This document shows, in pieces, positions 10,532 through 21,190 of a DNA stretch of 64,000 bases (its first letter is position 1; each line of letters opens with the position of its first letter). The position numbers were made by a program, and so were the translations under genes. Source of the DNA: Pyxicephalus adspersus (Eukaryota > Chordata > Amphibia > Anura > Pyxicephalidae); NCBI RefSeq assembly GCF_032062135.1, contig NC_092859.1, positions 42,665,521 to 42,729,520 on the forward strand, written 5' to 3'. Below the pieces are notes generated by a model. It was not told the DNA's origin. It saw only the letters and a program-made list of their open reading frames with translations, and searched no databases.

Positions 10532-10670
10532 CATAATTATATATATAATATATAAAGATTTCTTTGGATTGGACTCACAGGTTTTTTGTATTGAATCCAA
10601 TACAAAATTATTTGAATTTCCCGTCCCGCCTCACGCCCGCACCGACGCATCCACCAACGTCACCGGAAAA
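9858..10670. repeat. Internal tandem-like duplication in the TTAA element
   Basis: Two diverged copies of one module lie in the same orientation. Each starts with ATTGTAG(A/G)C..., continues through ...TGTCCAAA and AATAATAAA, and ends in a near-palindrome TTTGTATTGAATCCAATACA followed by GAATTTCCCG. The palindromes are at about 10190-10213 and 10584-10607, the starts at about 9861 and 10370. A TA microsatellite (10490-10530) interrupts the second copy. Confidence 0.7.
10490..10530. repeat. (TA)n microsatellite
   Basis: About 20 uninterrupted TA units within the second internal module of the TTAA element. Confidence 0.97.
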
Positions 10671-10915
10671 CCCCAGAGATCGTCTCTGCACACGCCAGAA
10701 CACTGAAGACAGAAGATGTCTCCGAAGGAGCTGCGCGGACAAGGTGTGTGTTTTTTTCAGTTGTAATCCGATTGTTATACAATGTTGTATGACAATCAGA
10801 TTGCACTGTAACGCTTGTTTCTATTTTTAGCTACCCTGAGCCTGGTTCGAGGTAAACGCTTTCAGCAAGTTTTCTTACCCCGAACCAGGCTCGGGGTAAC
10901 CGCCCAGGTGGGTAA

Positions 10916-11810
10916 AGCAATCTATGGAACTTGCTGAAACTACTTCCTGAGGGAGCCGATTCCACATTTTCACAGACTTTACAGTGAAGAATCCCTTCCT
11001 TATCCGGAGCTTAAACTTCTTTTCCTCCAGATGCAAAGAGTGCCATCTTGTTCCTTGTAATGATCTAACAGTGAATAATTGGGAAGAGAGTTCTCTATAT
11101 GGACCATTTATATATTTATACAGGATATATAAGGGAGAATAGATTCAGTTCAGCTAATTTCTCCACATAGCTGAGCTCCTCCATTCCTTTTATTAGTTTA
11201 GTTGCCCTTCTCTGCACTCTCTTCAATTCAACAATGTCCTTTTTGTGATCTGGTGCCCAAAACTGGTCTGCATATTCCAGATGTGGTCTGACCAATGCTT
11301 TGTGCAGGGGCAGGACTATGTCTCCATCTCTAAGAGTATATTCCTCTTTTAATACAAGAAAGTACTTTGTCAGCTTTTGATATTGAATCTTGGCATTGCA
11401 TGCTGTTATTAAGTCTATGATCTACCAGAAACCCCCGGATCCTTTCCATCCCTGACTCTTCTAAATGTATTCCCCCTAGACAGTTTGAAGCATGCATGTT
11501 GTTAGCCTCCAAGTGCATACCTTTACAATTATCTATATTAAATGTCATTTGCCATTTGGCTGCCCAATGAATCAGTACATCCAGGTCTGCTTGTAGATTA
11601 TAAACATCCTGTATATATTTAATTCCATTACATAGTTTGGTGTCATCTGCAAACACAGAAATGGTACTTTTAATCCCAAACTCTATATCATTTTTAAAGA
11701 TGTTAAACAGGAAAAGGTCCCAACACTGAACCCACTAATAACCTTAGACCATTCAGAGTATGAATCATTAATCAATACATCAATTAAAGCAACACATAAA
11801 TCACAGTTAG
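10916..11810 (-). pseudogene. LINE ORF2 reverse transcriptase, C-terminal half
   Basis: Read on the minus strand, the order is the LINE RT core and thumb. It runs SYSEWSKVISG, a shortened GS-VLGP block, then VFADDTKL with the catalytic FADD at 11642-11653. Next come LQADLDVLIHWAAKWQMTFN and, after a frameshift near 11330, ALVRPHLEYADQFWAP, RVQRRATKLIKGME and finally WNRLPQEVVSASSIDCF next to the TTAA insertion. This is typical of CR1/L2-clade ORF2, the protein that nicks target DNA and copies the LINE RNA. The N-terminal endonuclease is missing, and frameshifts (near 11330 and 11720) plus the insertion make it non-functional. It is 5' truncated, as old LINE copies usually are. Confidence 0.88.
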
Positions 11811-12185
11811 ATACACAGAACAAAAAAATTTGCTAAATATTTTTCCAAGTAAACTGGACCATGAAAGGTCATTTCTGGTCATTATGGTGCTCCAAAAAAG
11901 CCCACACACTCTCTTCAGTCTATGCATAGTGCAGTGACAGAAGTTGGGGCAGAGCAGCATTCTCTGGCCAGTGCCACACATGCCTGAGGAGGCACTCACA
12001 ATATCTAGGAACAAGATTTTGGGAGTCGAGTCGATGCTGGCACTGGCCATGCAGGCCACTGGTAAAGTTGGGGCTGATGATAGCTTTTCTGGTGCAGTCA
12101 GTAGCACAGTGGTTAGTGGTTGAGGTAGGACAAAGATTTTTTGGGCAGGAACAGCAGTTGTCTAAATAACCACCTAAGCTCAATA
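11811..12185 (-). mobile_element. Probable upstream part of the same LINE-type repeat
   Basis: This segment is continuous with the LINE on the minus strand and is more GC-rich than its flanks. It contains open minus-strand frames of up to 107 codons with no domain I recognise. I have a weak impression that blocks such as GATGACCAGAAATGAC recur upstream of this LINE in frog sequence. An unrelated neighbouring repeat is also possible. Confidence 0.35.
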
Positions 12186-13752
12186 ATCATCCTGTCTATC
12201 ACTCTACCTAATAATAGAGCAGCTTTTGGCCTTATGTGATCACCAAAAGGCCAATAGGTCAATAGGTACAAAAAACAAGAAATGTCAGATGTATTAAATG
12301 TACTTATTTGTTGTTAATAATTACTAAGTTTGCCTTATTACAAAAGCCTGATTGTGCAGTATTTGAGAAAAAGTTAAATATAAAAAATTATTGATAACCC
12401 TAGGATATTTCAGCCCAGCATAATATTGTGAAGCATTAAATATGAGGTTGACGCCATACACTGAACCAGAAAGTGTACCAGATGAAAGTCCAGCCATTAA
12501 TATAATGAAATGCAAGAGGCCAGCTAATACAAGCAGATAGTTGAGCTCTCTGTCTCTTGAAATTGCAATTCCCCACCATCAGATTTGCATTCGCTGGCAG
12601 CACTTGAATTGTACTATTACTGTCCCAGATTCAGCATAAAAGTTCATGGTCCATACTCATATTATTAATGTTCTCTCAAACCAGTATAGAATACATATCA
12701 TTACCTCATTATAGCTCATGAATACATATAATCATTTGCATATTTCCTTGGTCTGAGTCTGTGCAGTGTAAAGAGGATGCTGCCTGTACACGTTGTATGC
12801 ACGTTCCAGCTCTGGAAATAGATCTGACATTTTATCAGGTACTGAATGGCTATTTCTATATGTCTGTACTTGAACATTAAATCTATATATATAATGCATT
12901 TCTCCTATTAAAAAAAAAAAGCTGGGTTTATATGAATGGGTTTTAAGTGTTAATAAAATAGCTTCATTTAAAAAATATGCAACCTGTACAAAAAAAAAAA
13001 AAAATGGTTACACACTGAGAATTGTTTTTATATTCAATTCAAGTCTTATAAACCAGTCACAAAGCAATTTGCCTAAGTGAGAAGCTTCCAACAAAAGATG
13101 TTATTCTTGTACTTTTAGGCTTATGACCTACCTGTGGTTGATCACAACATTGTACCGCAGGTCTTATTGCGCTCCCAACCACTCCAATTCAACTAGTTGG
13201 GAGCAAGAATATACAACTCAGTAGCTCAAGTATTGTTTTTAGACACAGCTGCATGAGTTATGAGAGTGACTTATTTATCCTTCTTTTACTTGTTGTTTCT
13301 GGTACTTGGTATAGACTTATTTTTAAATGTGACATAGTAGGTATACTATAGTTCAAAAGTTCATTTGTGACAATAGGTCCATTTTAACCATTCCATAACT
13401 TGTATGTGGGATGGAAATCTGAAAATTTAACTTTTCCTGAAAATACCAATACAGGTAGTGTTTTCATGAGCTTATCCTAATTCCCAGAACAGAGAGTGCA
13501 CAAGGAAGGGCCAACATGATATCATAATGCTTTACCTTTAACAAGTTTACCAAGTTAACTAATGCTTTAACAAGTTTTTTAGGCACGTGGAGCTTTCTTT
13601 CAGGAGGAAAGGAGCAGAGGAATGTGGTGAGGGTCCAATGCAGTAAAAGGAGATGAAACACCATACACAGCTTGCACCATTCAAAAGTGCTTCTCAATGG
13701 TTATTTACTGGTCTATGAGTTTACAAAGCAGCAACTAGTCAATATTTATAGG
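12186..13752. other. Gene-free AT-rich stretch with A-runs
   Basis: Short poly-A runs at about 12909-12920 and 12990-13003. No coding or RNA gene signature. Confidence 0.5.
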
Positions 13753-13945
13753 GTCTGATTAATTAAAACTCCTCAAGACTGGGGAAGAAAGACTATCATA
13801 GGATGACCTGGGTGATCCAGCAAACTTGGAATGAATGTCCTAAAAATTGATTTCTATTAGTTGGCAAATGTTTTCAGCCTGCACCAGATCCATTCAAGGT
13901 TTGTTGGATGGCCCAGGTCTTGGAGAGCTTTAGTAAATTATGCCC
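13753..13945. mobile_element. Fold-back MITE family E, copy 1
   Basis: The two halves are imperfect inverted repeats. The left half has CTCCTCAAGACTGGGG and GGGTGATCCAGCAAAC. The right half has GGTTTGTTGGATGGCCC and GGTCTTGGAGAGCTTTAGTA. Related copies are at 38835-39026 and 52946-53106. It has no coding capacity, and the class of the family is unknown. Confidence 0.7.
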
Positions 13946-15390
13946 AATGTGTTTCTGCTAGTTTGTACCTTCACTATTTTTTAGAAAAGGGGGAAAGAAG
14001 GTCCATAAATACTATAAACTGTGATGTGACAAGCTAAAACTGCCTTCTCACAAAGAAGAAAACCCTTTGAAGCTAACATTTTGGAAACTGAATCCCACAT
14101 ATAACCTCAAAGTTGTAGGATTGTGGGCACATTTTATAAGCAATTGTATCAATTATAGCAATCTGTAAGACTGTCTCCAATAAATGCAATTTAGTATTTA
14201 TAAATGTTTAATGTATGTATTATTTTATTTGTAAATACACTTTAGACAACTCTGTAATCATTCTTATGTTGGGAAAGTTCGATCTTGGCTGCTACATCCA
14301 GTGCACATCATATCACAAGAAAAAGGTCAACTGAAGGTGTTTGACACCACAATGACAGCACATCTATCTCTCAAATTAGCTAAATGTTACAAATTCTGCA
14401 TTGATGTATTTCTGTATGCACCCTTATCCTAGGAAACAATTATTAGCTGCATAATCCATTGCTTACCATTACAATACCATATCATAAACATGAAAGGTGT
14501 ACTAAAGATTTCTTGTACCCATTAAAATCAATCCTCTTTTATCCAACCCAATACTAATTCAGACTACATCAGCAAAACACTCAAATTCTGCACATTCCTT
14601 TTGGTACAGGTTACACATTTTAGAACATGTCCTGATTACCACTTTGTGTATGTCCTTCGGTTGGAGCCCTATTGCAATAGCCATTGTTGACTAAGACATT
14701 ACACACTGTCCTTTAAATGACTTGCAAGTTTCAACAGCAACAATGTATGGCTTATTATAAGCTTTGTCCACGCCGGCTTCTAGGAATAAAATGCATGAAA
14801 TGTTTTATCCCATGCTCTGATTGGCAGCAAGGTTGAAATCTGGCCTCAGATAAAAGAAATGTGTTCAGTCAAAGCTACTTTTAACACTGAGATTGGGGAT
14901 TTAAGCACCTAAATTGGCTGCAGAGTTAATTTTAATAGGGACTGAGGCTCATGGAAATCTTTTATTCTGATGGTTAAAGTTGTTCCTTTCATCTGGGGCC
15001 AGATGCCACTTCATTTGGCACTAGAGTCCTTTTTTGTTTGTTTACTGTAAGCGTATCAGGTCTTTCAATACTAATTTCTGTGAGTCTTCCTGATTAATAC
15101 TATAACCGTGCTCAGTGCCAGCTTCAGTCTCTTTTAGAATTTTGTATCTGCTAATAGGTGTCTACACAGGTCTGCTGTTTGCAGCCTCTTTTATACTCAA
15201 CAATGCTATGCCATCCTGCTTGCCAATAGCTCAGAATTGCTGGAATTTTTTACTATACATCTGCAGGTGCAGCTTTTCTTGTATCTATTGGAAAATTTGG
15301 AGTATTGGAGTGAAATTCTATGAGATTTACTCTAAGCACATGTGAAATTTAACAGAGATACCTTTGTCAGAGGTCAAAACTTGAGTTTAA
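13946..15390. other. Gene-free stretch, possible conserved sequence
   Basis: No repeat or gene was recognised. The part at 14760-15010 has more balanced composition and lacks simple repeats. It could be conserved non-coding DNA, which only alignment can show. Confidence 0.35.
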
Positions 15391-15622
15391 AGTGTAACTA
15401 AATAAAACTCAGCATTAGAATCTGCAAAAAAAGTTACAAAAGTACTCAAAATGCCAAAAAAAGCTTCACACAGTAAGAACTACTGCAGACTGTTCAACCC
15501 CCATACATGCTAAAACTACAACCTTCTTAGCAAGACTGCAGCAACACTACAACAACACTTCCGGGTTGATAGTAGTCACCCACCACTGACGTCACAAGGA
15601 AATCTGGTGCCTGACAATTTAA

Positions 15623-15647
15623 GACACTAAAGTTTCTCTTTAGTGTC
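15623..15647. repeat. Perfect 10-bp hairpin
   Basis: GACACTAAAG and its exact complement flank a 5-nt loop. It may be the core of a small inverted-repeat element whose outer limits (roughly 15390-15720) I cannot define. Confidence 0.6.
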
Positions 15648-15719
15648 AATGTTGCCATGGTAGTGTTTAAGAGAACCTGACGTCGCTCCAGCAGAGAGAA
15701 ATACAGATTATGACTTTGG

Positions 15720-18700
15720 AAGATAGAAGACTGCTGTGCAGCCTGTAAATACTCTCAATGTGTCGTCATTTGTCTTTATTTTGTTGGTGGCTCTGATAGA
15801 CAACCATTATGGTGGGCTAACATATGGGATGTTTAATTATTTGTTATGTTGCACCCTCACAACTACCCTACAAAGAGCTGTATATAAGGATTCTGTTTAT
15901 ACATCCACTAGATATGCTTTCATGCAGGCCTTAGCACTTTTGGTTCATATAACTGATCAAAAATGTAATCATAATGTTCTGCTGGAGTCAGAGAACACTT
16001 TGTGGCCGTTGAACTCGACACCCAAGAACCAAAAATCTGCCTTATTAAGAATTTGTGTTATATTTCAGTTATTTTTTTTATGTGAATAAAGTAGGGTGAA
16101 ACCACTGTCAGTTGTTGACTTTTGTGTCCCTATTGCAGGTTTTTGTGTCCCAGGTTATCTATCACTGCTTGTCTATTGAAACTTTTGTTAACGTAACAGT
16201 AATTGAATGAACCTCTCTAATATCAGACAAAGCTGACATAAAAATAATGAGATCACAAAGGTTTTAATTAGATACACATTCTTTCTCAAGGAATTTCCAG
16301 GTTTTAAAACAAATGGAGCAACCTTGATATTGTCATCCTCTATCCTGCTTTCCTAATTGAACTGGCCATAGTTATCAGGAACCAAGCTAATGCCCAACAT
16401 TTTATTTGCTCCTGCAGCTCTAGAAAGGCACCTGAGAATCTAAAGACCTCACCTTCCTTACTTCCTTTACAGAAAACTATGCTCATCATGATTTATTTTA
16501 GAACCAGAAGCCTCCATGAACTGCTCTTTTAAGGGGACCACCTTTGTCCCAGAGATAATAACAGACACATCAACAGTCTTATTATGCAAATACTAATCGA
16601 GCAATAAACTGAAGGCCAGACTTAGCCATCACCATCCTTGCAGTTGCCAAAGTGAGGTACACTTTAATAAATGAATCTGCCTTCGATTTAAACATATCAG
16701 ATAATAGTTTTATGTAATTCCATAACTTCCCTGCAGATGCCAGCAAAGCACAGACCATTATAATGTGTTTTCCTGCAAACATCAAAACAAATTTACTGAA
16801 GGCACGTCTGCCATTCTTTGTTATATATTATTATTATTTTCTGATGCTGTTCTCTATATTTTTCCCTCCCACTGTGAACAGAATTTATTCCGCATTAGTA
16901 GTGTCATATGACATTACAATTAAAACAATTAAGGGGGCATTATAAGCAATATTAAATACCCATTTTGTAAATTCTCTTGCAAAAAGCTGGCTCCCATTTG
17001 CATGTCATTGGTTCTAACAGCACTGTTCATGCTTATGAAAGATGTTCAGGCTTTTGTCAGTTAGAGAACAGTGGTTGTTTGATATTAATGAATGCGTTTA
17101 AAAAGCACGCTATATACAAGCTGTGTACTGTATATCTGCTGTACTATAACAATGTGTTCTATCAAAACACAACATTCAATATTATTATGTAATATGAATT
17201 GCTATTATATATGTCTGCTTTCTGTTTCTTGAAAGAATCATTTGCTGTCACAAATTAGCATTTACACTTTAAGCAGCTCAGCCTGACAGTAGTTTATCCT
17301 CTTTGTGCAACACTATGGATTTAAACCTTTATGCATTTGCTAGGAACTCAATTCTAACCTCAACAAAAAAATAACAGTGGCATGAAAAAAAAATGTTATT
17401 GATGTCTGTCTTGCGGTTTAGGAGACTTTCCTTACATGCAGTCTCTGTGGCTACATAAAAAGTGACAGGAGCTGACTGGTCTTGTTGCCCCCCTATTATT
17501 GTGATGTCACCAAGTCACCGATGGAGCTCCTCATTTGAGTGTAAGGGCCCGGTCAAGAAAAATCTTCACATATCCTGGCAGCAACATTGGCACCTTAATA
17601 ACAACCATTTTTTTTTTTTTTTTTACTAGGCTGATTCATCAGAGAGATGTGTATAGTAAACTTTGATATGCCTGGGACTTTACATTTTCATTTTCTTGAA
17701 GCTTTACTGATCAATGTTGTCTGGTGTTCCCACTGGTCTTTCCTTCTCACTGTGCCAGTATCAATTTGAAGTCAACTTAAGGCCCCCAATGCCCTATCTC
17801 CAGTGTGCAATGATTCTTACTCTGGGCATATGTATTTACATGGGTGAGTAAAAAAATGTCACTTCCTTTGGCCCTAAAGCTGGACTATGGGCACCAATTG
17901 GTTTTTATCAGTTGTATGGATGTCTTACTCAAAAACTGATATACAGAGGCTGCAGGAAATGAGAGATGAGAGAAATCCAAGAATCCAAAAAGAAGGTTTT
18001 GAGTTGTGTGTGTAACTTTCTATACTTCCCTTTCTTTCCCTCTCATGACACTTTTTCTCCAAGTATCATTCTTATTTAGCTTTCTTATCGCCGCACATTC
18101 TTTCAAACTACAGTCTTCTTTCAAAATTTTCATTCTACAAAATTCTCAGCTCCCTTTGTAAGCCAACCTCCTCATAGGTGCTCAGTGCTCCCACTGGTCC
18201 CAAGGTCCCTGTGTAACCCCTATTGGGTTCTAAACTGAGCAAAATTAAGCCAAGACATATAGTCGAAGTGCTAAGTGCCCAATAAGTGGTAACTGTGCTG
18301 TCACACCTGAACTAGCCCTTAGTCAGGACCCTCTGTTCCAAATCTCTATCTGCTTCACAAAGAAAACCTTTGTCAAAACACAAAGTAGGATTGGGACACT
18401 CATGCTGGATGAATGTTGGGATGAGGGCATGTCACTTAGCTATTAACTTTATAAACTTCCAGAGATCCCCAAAGCTGTCTTGTCAGGCCCCTTGTATACC
18501 GTTTATTGTAACATTCAAGCCACACCTCATGTGACATTTTTTTCATTCCACTGTAGTGCAATGTGATTAGTAGCAACTCTGCCCTGAATTCAAGAGCATT
18601 GCAGCATGGTTGCCGCCCCATCACAGGAAGCTATATTGGATGGACTTTACTGGCTGGCTCAACAGGTTTTCCTGAGATTTTCTAAAGGGACTAAAAGAAA

Positions 18701-19653
18701 GTACAATTGTACTTATAATTAAAATCTGTAGCATATATTATTTTAAAAAGGCCAGTTCTACTTTAACAGATCTGTACTTCTAATAAACATCCCCATTACC
18801 CTATACACACATAGTGGAGCATTAATATTAAAGAATATAGAAAAAAGAATTATTAGAGAATTTAGAATTATTATTGATTTTAGAGACATCATTTCAGTTC
18901 AAAGCTAAACGGATCAATAAGTAACAATATGTGATGAATGCTGCCAATTTATGGTTTTTCCAGCGTAATTTATTGCAAATCAGACTGCATTTATTATTTG
19001 TTAACTCAGCTGTTCCATATTTTCATTTAATGAGAGATTTAGAATTTTTTTTTTTGTTAAAAATACAGTTTTGATAAATCTGTGTGTACATATGGTGGGA
19101 AATACAAACTCTAGAATGCTGTTATTTAGTTCTGTTATCTGTATTGTGTGTGTTTAATGGAGCAACTGAAAAATTCCCTCAGACATTTTACATTGGAAAT
19201 TGGAGCAGACCAATGGTAGGGAGAGTGTTATGTTATGTGTATGTGCATGTACTGATTGCTATATGGTGCTTTGAATAGCACTGTATAGGCAATGCTTAGT
19301 CAGCACTATGTTTATTAAAATCCAGCAAAAGAACTGTTTAGGATTTGTTAAAAGGAGGCTTATGATTCCCTGTAGCACAAACATCACACAGCTCAATTCT
19401 CCTTGTTCTTTTTGGTGGACTGTCAGGTTAAGTAGTATATAAATGGAAAGCAAACCGAAACTAATTTTCCTTTTAAAAGTTGAACTACAGGCAGATAAAA
19501 AAAAAAAAACAGACATATTAATACAGCCCTGTTCTCAATAATTCATTTGTAAAGTAAAGTAAGTAAGTTTACTTTTAGTGAATGTGCCCTTTAAATGCAA
19601 GCTGTAGAACTACTTAAGGTAGACTTGGCACAAGCTCTGTACAATACTAATAT
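15720..19653. other. Gene-free stretch
   Basis: About 3.9 kb with only short frames and no domain content. A T-run lies at about 17608-17624 and an A-run at 19497-19511. A sequence near 18750 (CCAGTTCTACTTTAA) resembles the end of MITE family C, but no second end was found. Confidence 0.45.
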
Positions 19654-20030
19654 AACCAGAAACATGCGTGTAGGGATGGAATCAGTACCATATTGGCATA
19701 ACCAGAAACATGCTTGTTGAGATGGAATCTTTGACATAGCTAGAATGCCTGCAGGGATGGAATTAGTACCAAACTGACATCACCAGAAACATACCTGTTT
19801 GGATGGAATTGGTACCATTCAAACATAACCAGAATGCCTGTAGGAATGCAATTAATATAATACTGACATAACCAGAAACGTCTGCAGAGATGGAAGAGGA
19901 CCATACTTGCAGGTATGGAATCAGCAATATAATGACATAATAAGAAACATGCCTGTGAATATGGAATCAGTACCATACTGACACAAACAGAAACATATCT
20001 GCAGAAATGTAATCAATACCATACTGATGT
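19654..20030. repeat. 46-bp minisatellite, about eight diverged units
   Basis: The unit is built from AACCAGAAACATGCCTGT, GGGATGGAATCAGTACCA and TACTGACAT. Units vary between about 38 and 64 bp through indels. The array is flanked by two related sequences, ACTTAAGGTAGACTTGGC on the left (about 19612) and ACTTAAAGTAAACTTGCT on the right (about 20041). The array may therefore have expanded within a duplicated segment. Confidence 0.88.
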
Positions 20031-20062
20031 AGCCCAAAACACTTAAAGTAAACTTGCTACAT

Positions 20063-20115
20063 TTAAGCTACGTACACACTTGCAATGCTTCTCCTCCGAT
20101 AATCGGCTCAGGGCA
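20063..20115 (-). mobile_element. Solo end of a family B MITE
   Basis: AAGCTACGTACACACTTGCA followed by CCGATAATCGGCTCAGGGC matches the reverse complement of the right ends at 49130-49181 and 33440-33480. Only one end is present, so this is a truncated copy. Confidence 0.7.
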
Positions 20116-20324
20116 TGAGGGCATTTTCATGATAAATATATGCATGCTAAGTAATAGGTGGGTAACACTTTTAAATATGTATTATCTCTTACTTATCATC
20201 TACTTGGAGGACTGGGATATTTACATATAAAATAAGAATGATGTCAGTTCTGGTGCAGTTGTCCATAGTTCCTTTAATAAATATCCGACACAGATAAGCC
20301 ACTTGATAAAGCCCCTTACCTTAA

Positions 20325-20763
20325 AGCTGCGTACACACTTCCAATTTTTATCGTTGGAAATGAACGACGAACGATCGATCGGGCAAAAATCGATCGGGCA
20401 AAAATCGTTCGTAAAAAAAGTAACCAACGACGCCGACGAACGAGGATAGTCGTTGGAAATGAACGACCGGACCGGCGGATCGGATTGGATGACGATCGTT
20501 GACCATCTATCGTGTGTACGGTCGTTCATTGATCGTCCATGGTCTGAGCATGCGTGGTGAACGAACGTTCGCTCACTTCCTGTGGTGCACGTCACTTCCT
20601 GTATCGTTCAAACGATCGCATCTATCGTTTGTACAATATCTGCGAACAATCGTGTCGTTATCTGTATGTACAGGATCGGTGCTATACGATCCTTCGCAGA
20701 TATCATGCAGGATCGTTCGTCGTTCGTTTACCAACGATAATTATTGGAAGTGAGTACGTAGCT
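20325..20763. mobile_element. Inverted-repeat MITE family A, copy 1 (CpG-rich)
   Basis: The terminal inverted repeats extend more than 50 bp. The left begins AGCTGCGTACACACTTCCAA, and the right read in reverse complement begins AGCTACGTACTCACTTCCAA. Both continue through ATCGTTGG and GAACGACGAACGATC. Identical 3-bp flanks TAA (20322-20324 and 20764-20766) look like a target duplication, which with TIR form suggests the PIF/Harbinger type (target TWA). A TTAA site is an alternative reading. The interior is dense in CGATCG and ACGATC motifs, unlike the CpG-poor surroundings. There is no transposase; frames of up to 124 codons here are by-products. Confidence 0.85.
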
Positions 20764-20939
20764 TAAGGCTTAATACAAAGTTACAATGTTGCAGTCTGAT
20801 AACTGGGGTAGAGGAGGCTAAGGGAATATTTCCTCATGCCTGCAGCTGACCTATGAAATAATCTCAGGCAAGGCAAAGTCAGGGGTTCAAGGGACAGTTT
20901 TTTAATGGTAAAAGGTACAATTTTTTAAATAATGACTAT

Positions 20940-21190
20940 GTTGTGGTATTACAACCTTTCTTGAACTTTTTACTATGGCTGAACCCCTGAAATAACGTTC
21001 ATGTCCTCAGGGAACCACTGCTACAAGTACTATATCCACAGCTACATTGGCGTGGTGGTAAGTAGGGACAATATCTCCTGGATTGCTGGCCATTGGTAAG
21101 AATGTCACCCTTACAGATAGCCAAAAAGATCATTGGTGTCAGTGGTAAATTACCTAAAAGGTCAAAATTGATCATGGTTGAACACTGTTG
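20940..21190. repeat. Probable interspersed repeat, class unknown
   Basis: The block from GAACCCCTGAAATAAC through CCATTGGTAAGAATGTCACC to GCCAAAAAGATCATTGGTGT resembles sequence I associate with a dispersed frog repeat. There is no second copy in this window to confirm it. Confidence 0.35.

Larger units (their letters stand above)
9782..10915. mobile_element. TTAA-flanked non-autonomous DNA transposon inside the LINE
   Basis: The left end is TTAACCTCCTGTTTCAC at 9782. The right end, reverse complemented, is TTTACCCACCTGGGCGGTTA, ending at about 10915. This gives an imperfect terminal inverted repeat beginning at TTAA on the left and a one-base variant (GTAA) on the right. The insertion splits LINE ORF2 at a spot whose uninterrupted form would itself contain TTAA, which is the piggyBac target. 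No transposase is present. The right part has CpG-rich blocks, including an inverted pair around CGAACCAGGCTCGGGGTAAC at 10835-10901. Assignment to a piggyBac-type system is inferred from the target site only. Confidence 0.75.

Noticed and set aside
10835..10901. A tRNA-like B box (GGTTCGAGG) suggesting a tRNA or SINE
   Set aside because: No A box or cloverleaf, and the motif belongs to the inverted-repeat right part of the TTAA element.
11784..12183. Minus-strand frames of 87 and 107 codons
   Set aside because: Two overlapping frames of the same repeat-like region with no domain. They are treated as part of the LINE-type repeat.
19654..20030. CRISPR-like spaced repeats
   Set aside because: Units are contiguous and diverged, without unique spacers, and the sequence is vertebrate. 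It is a minisatellite.
20221..20595. A 124-codon minus-strand frame
   Set aside because: It arises from the palindromic family A MITE and has no protein similarity I recognise.
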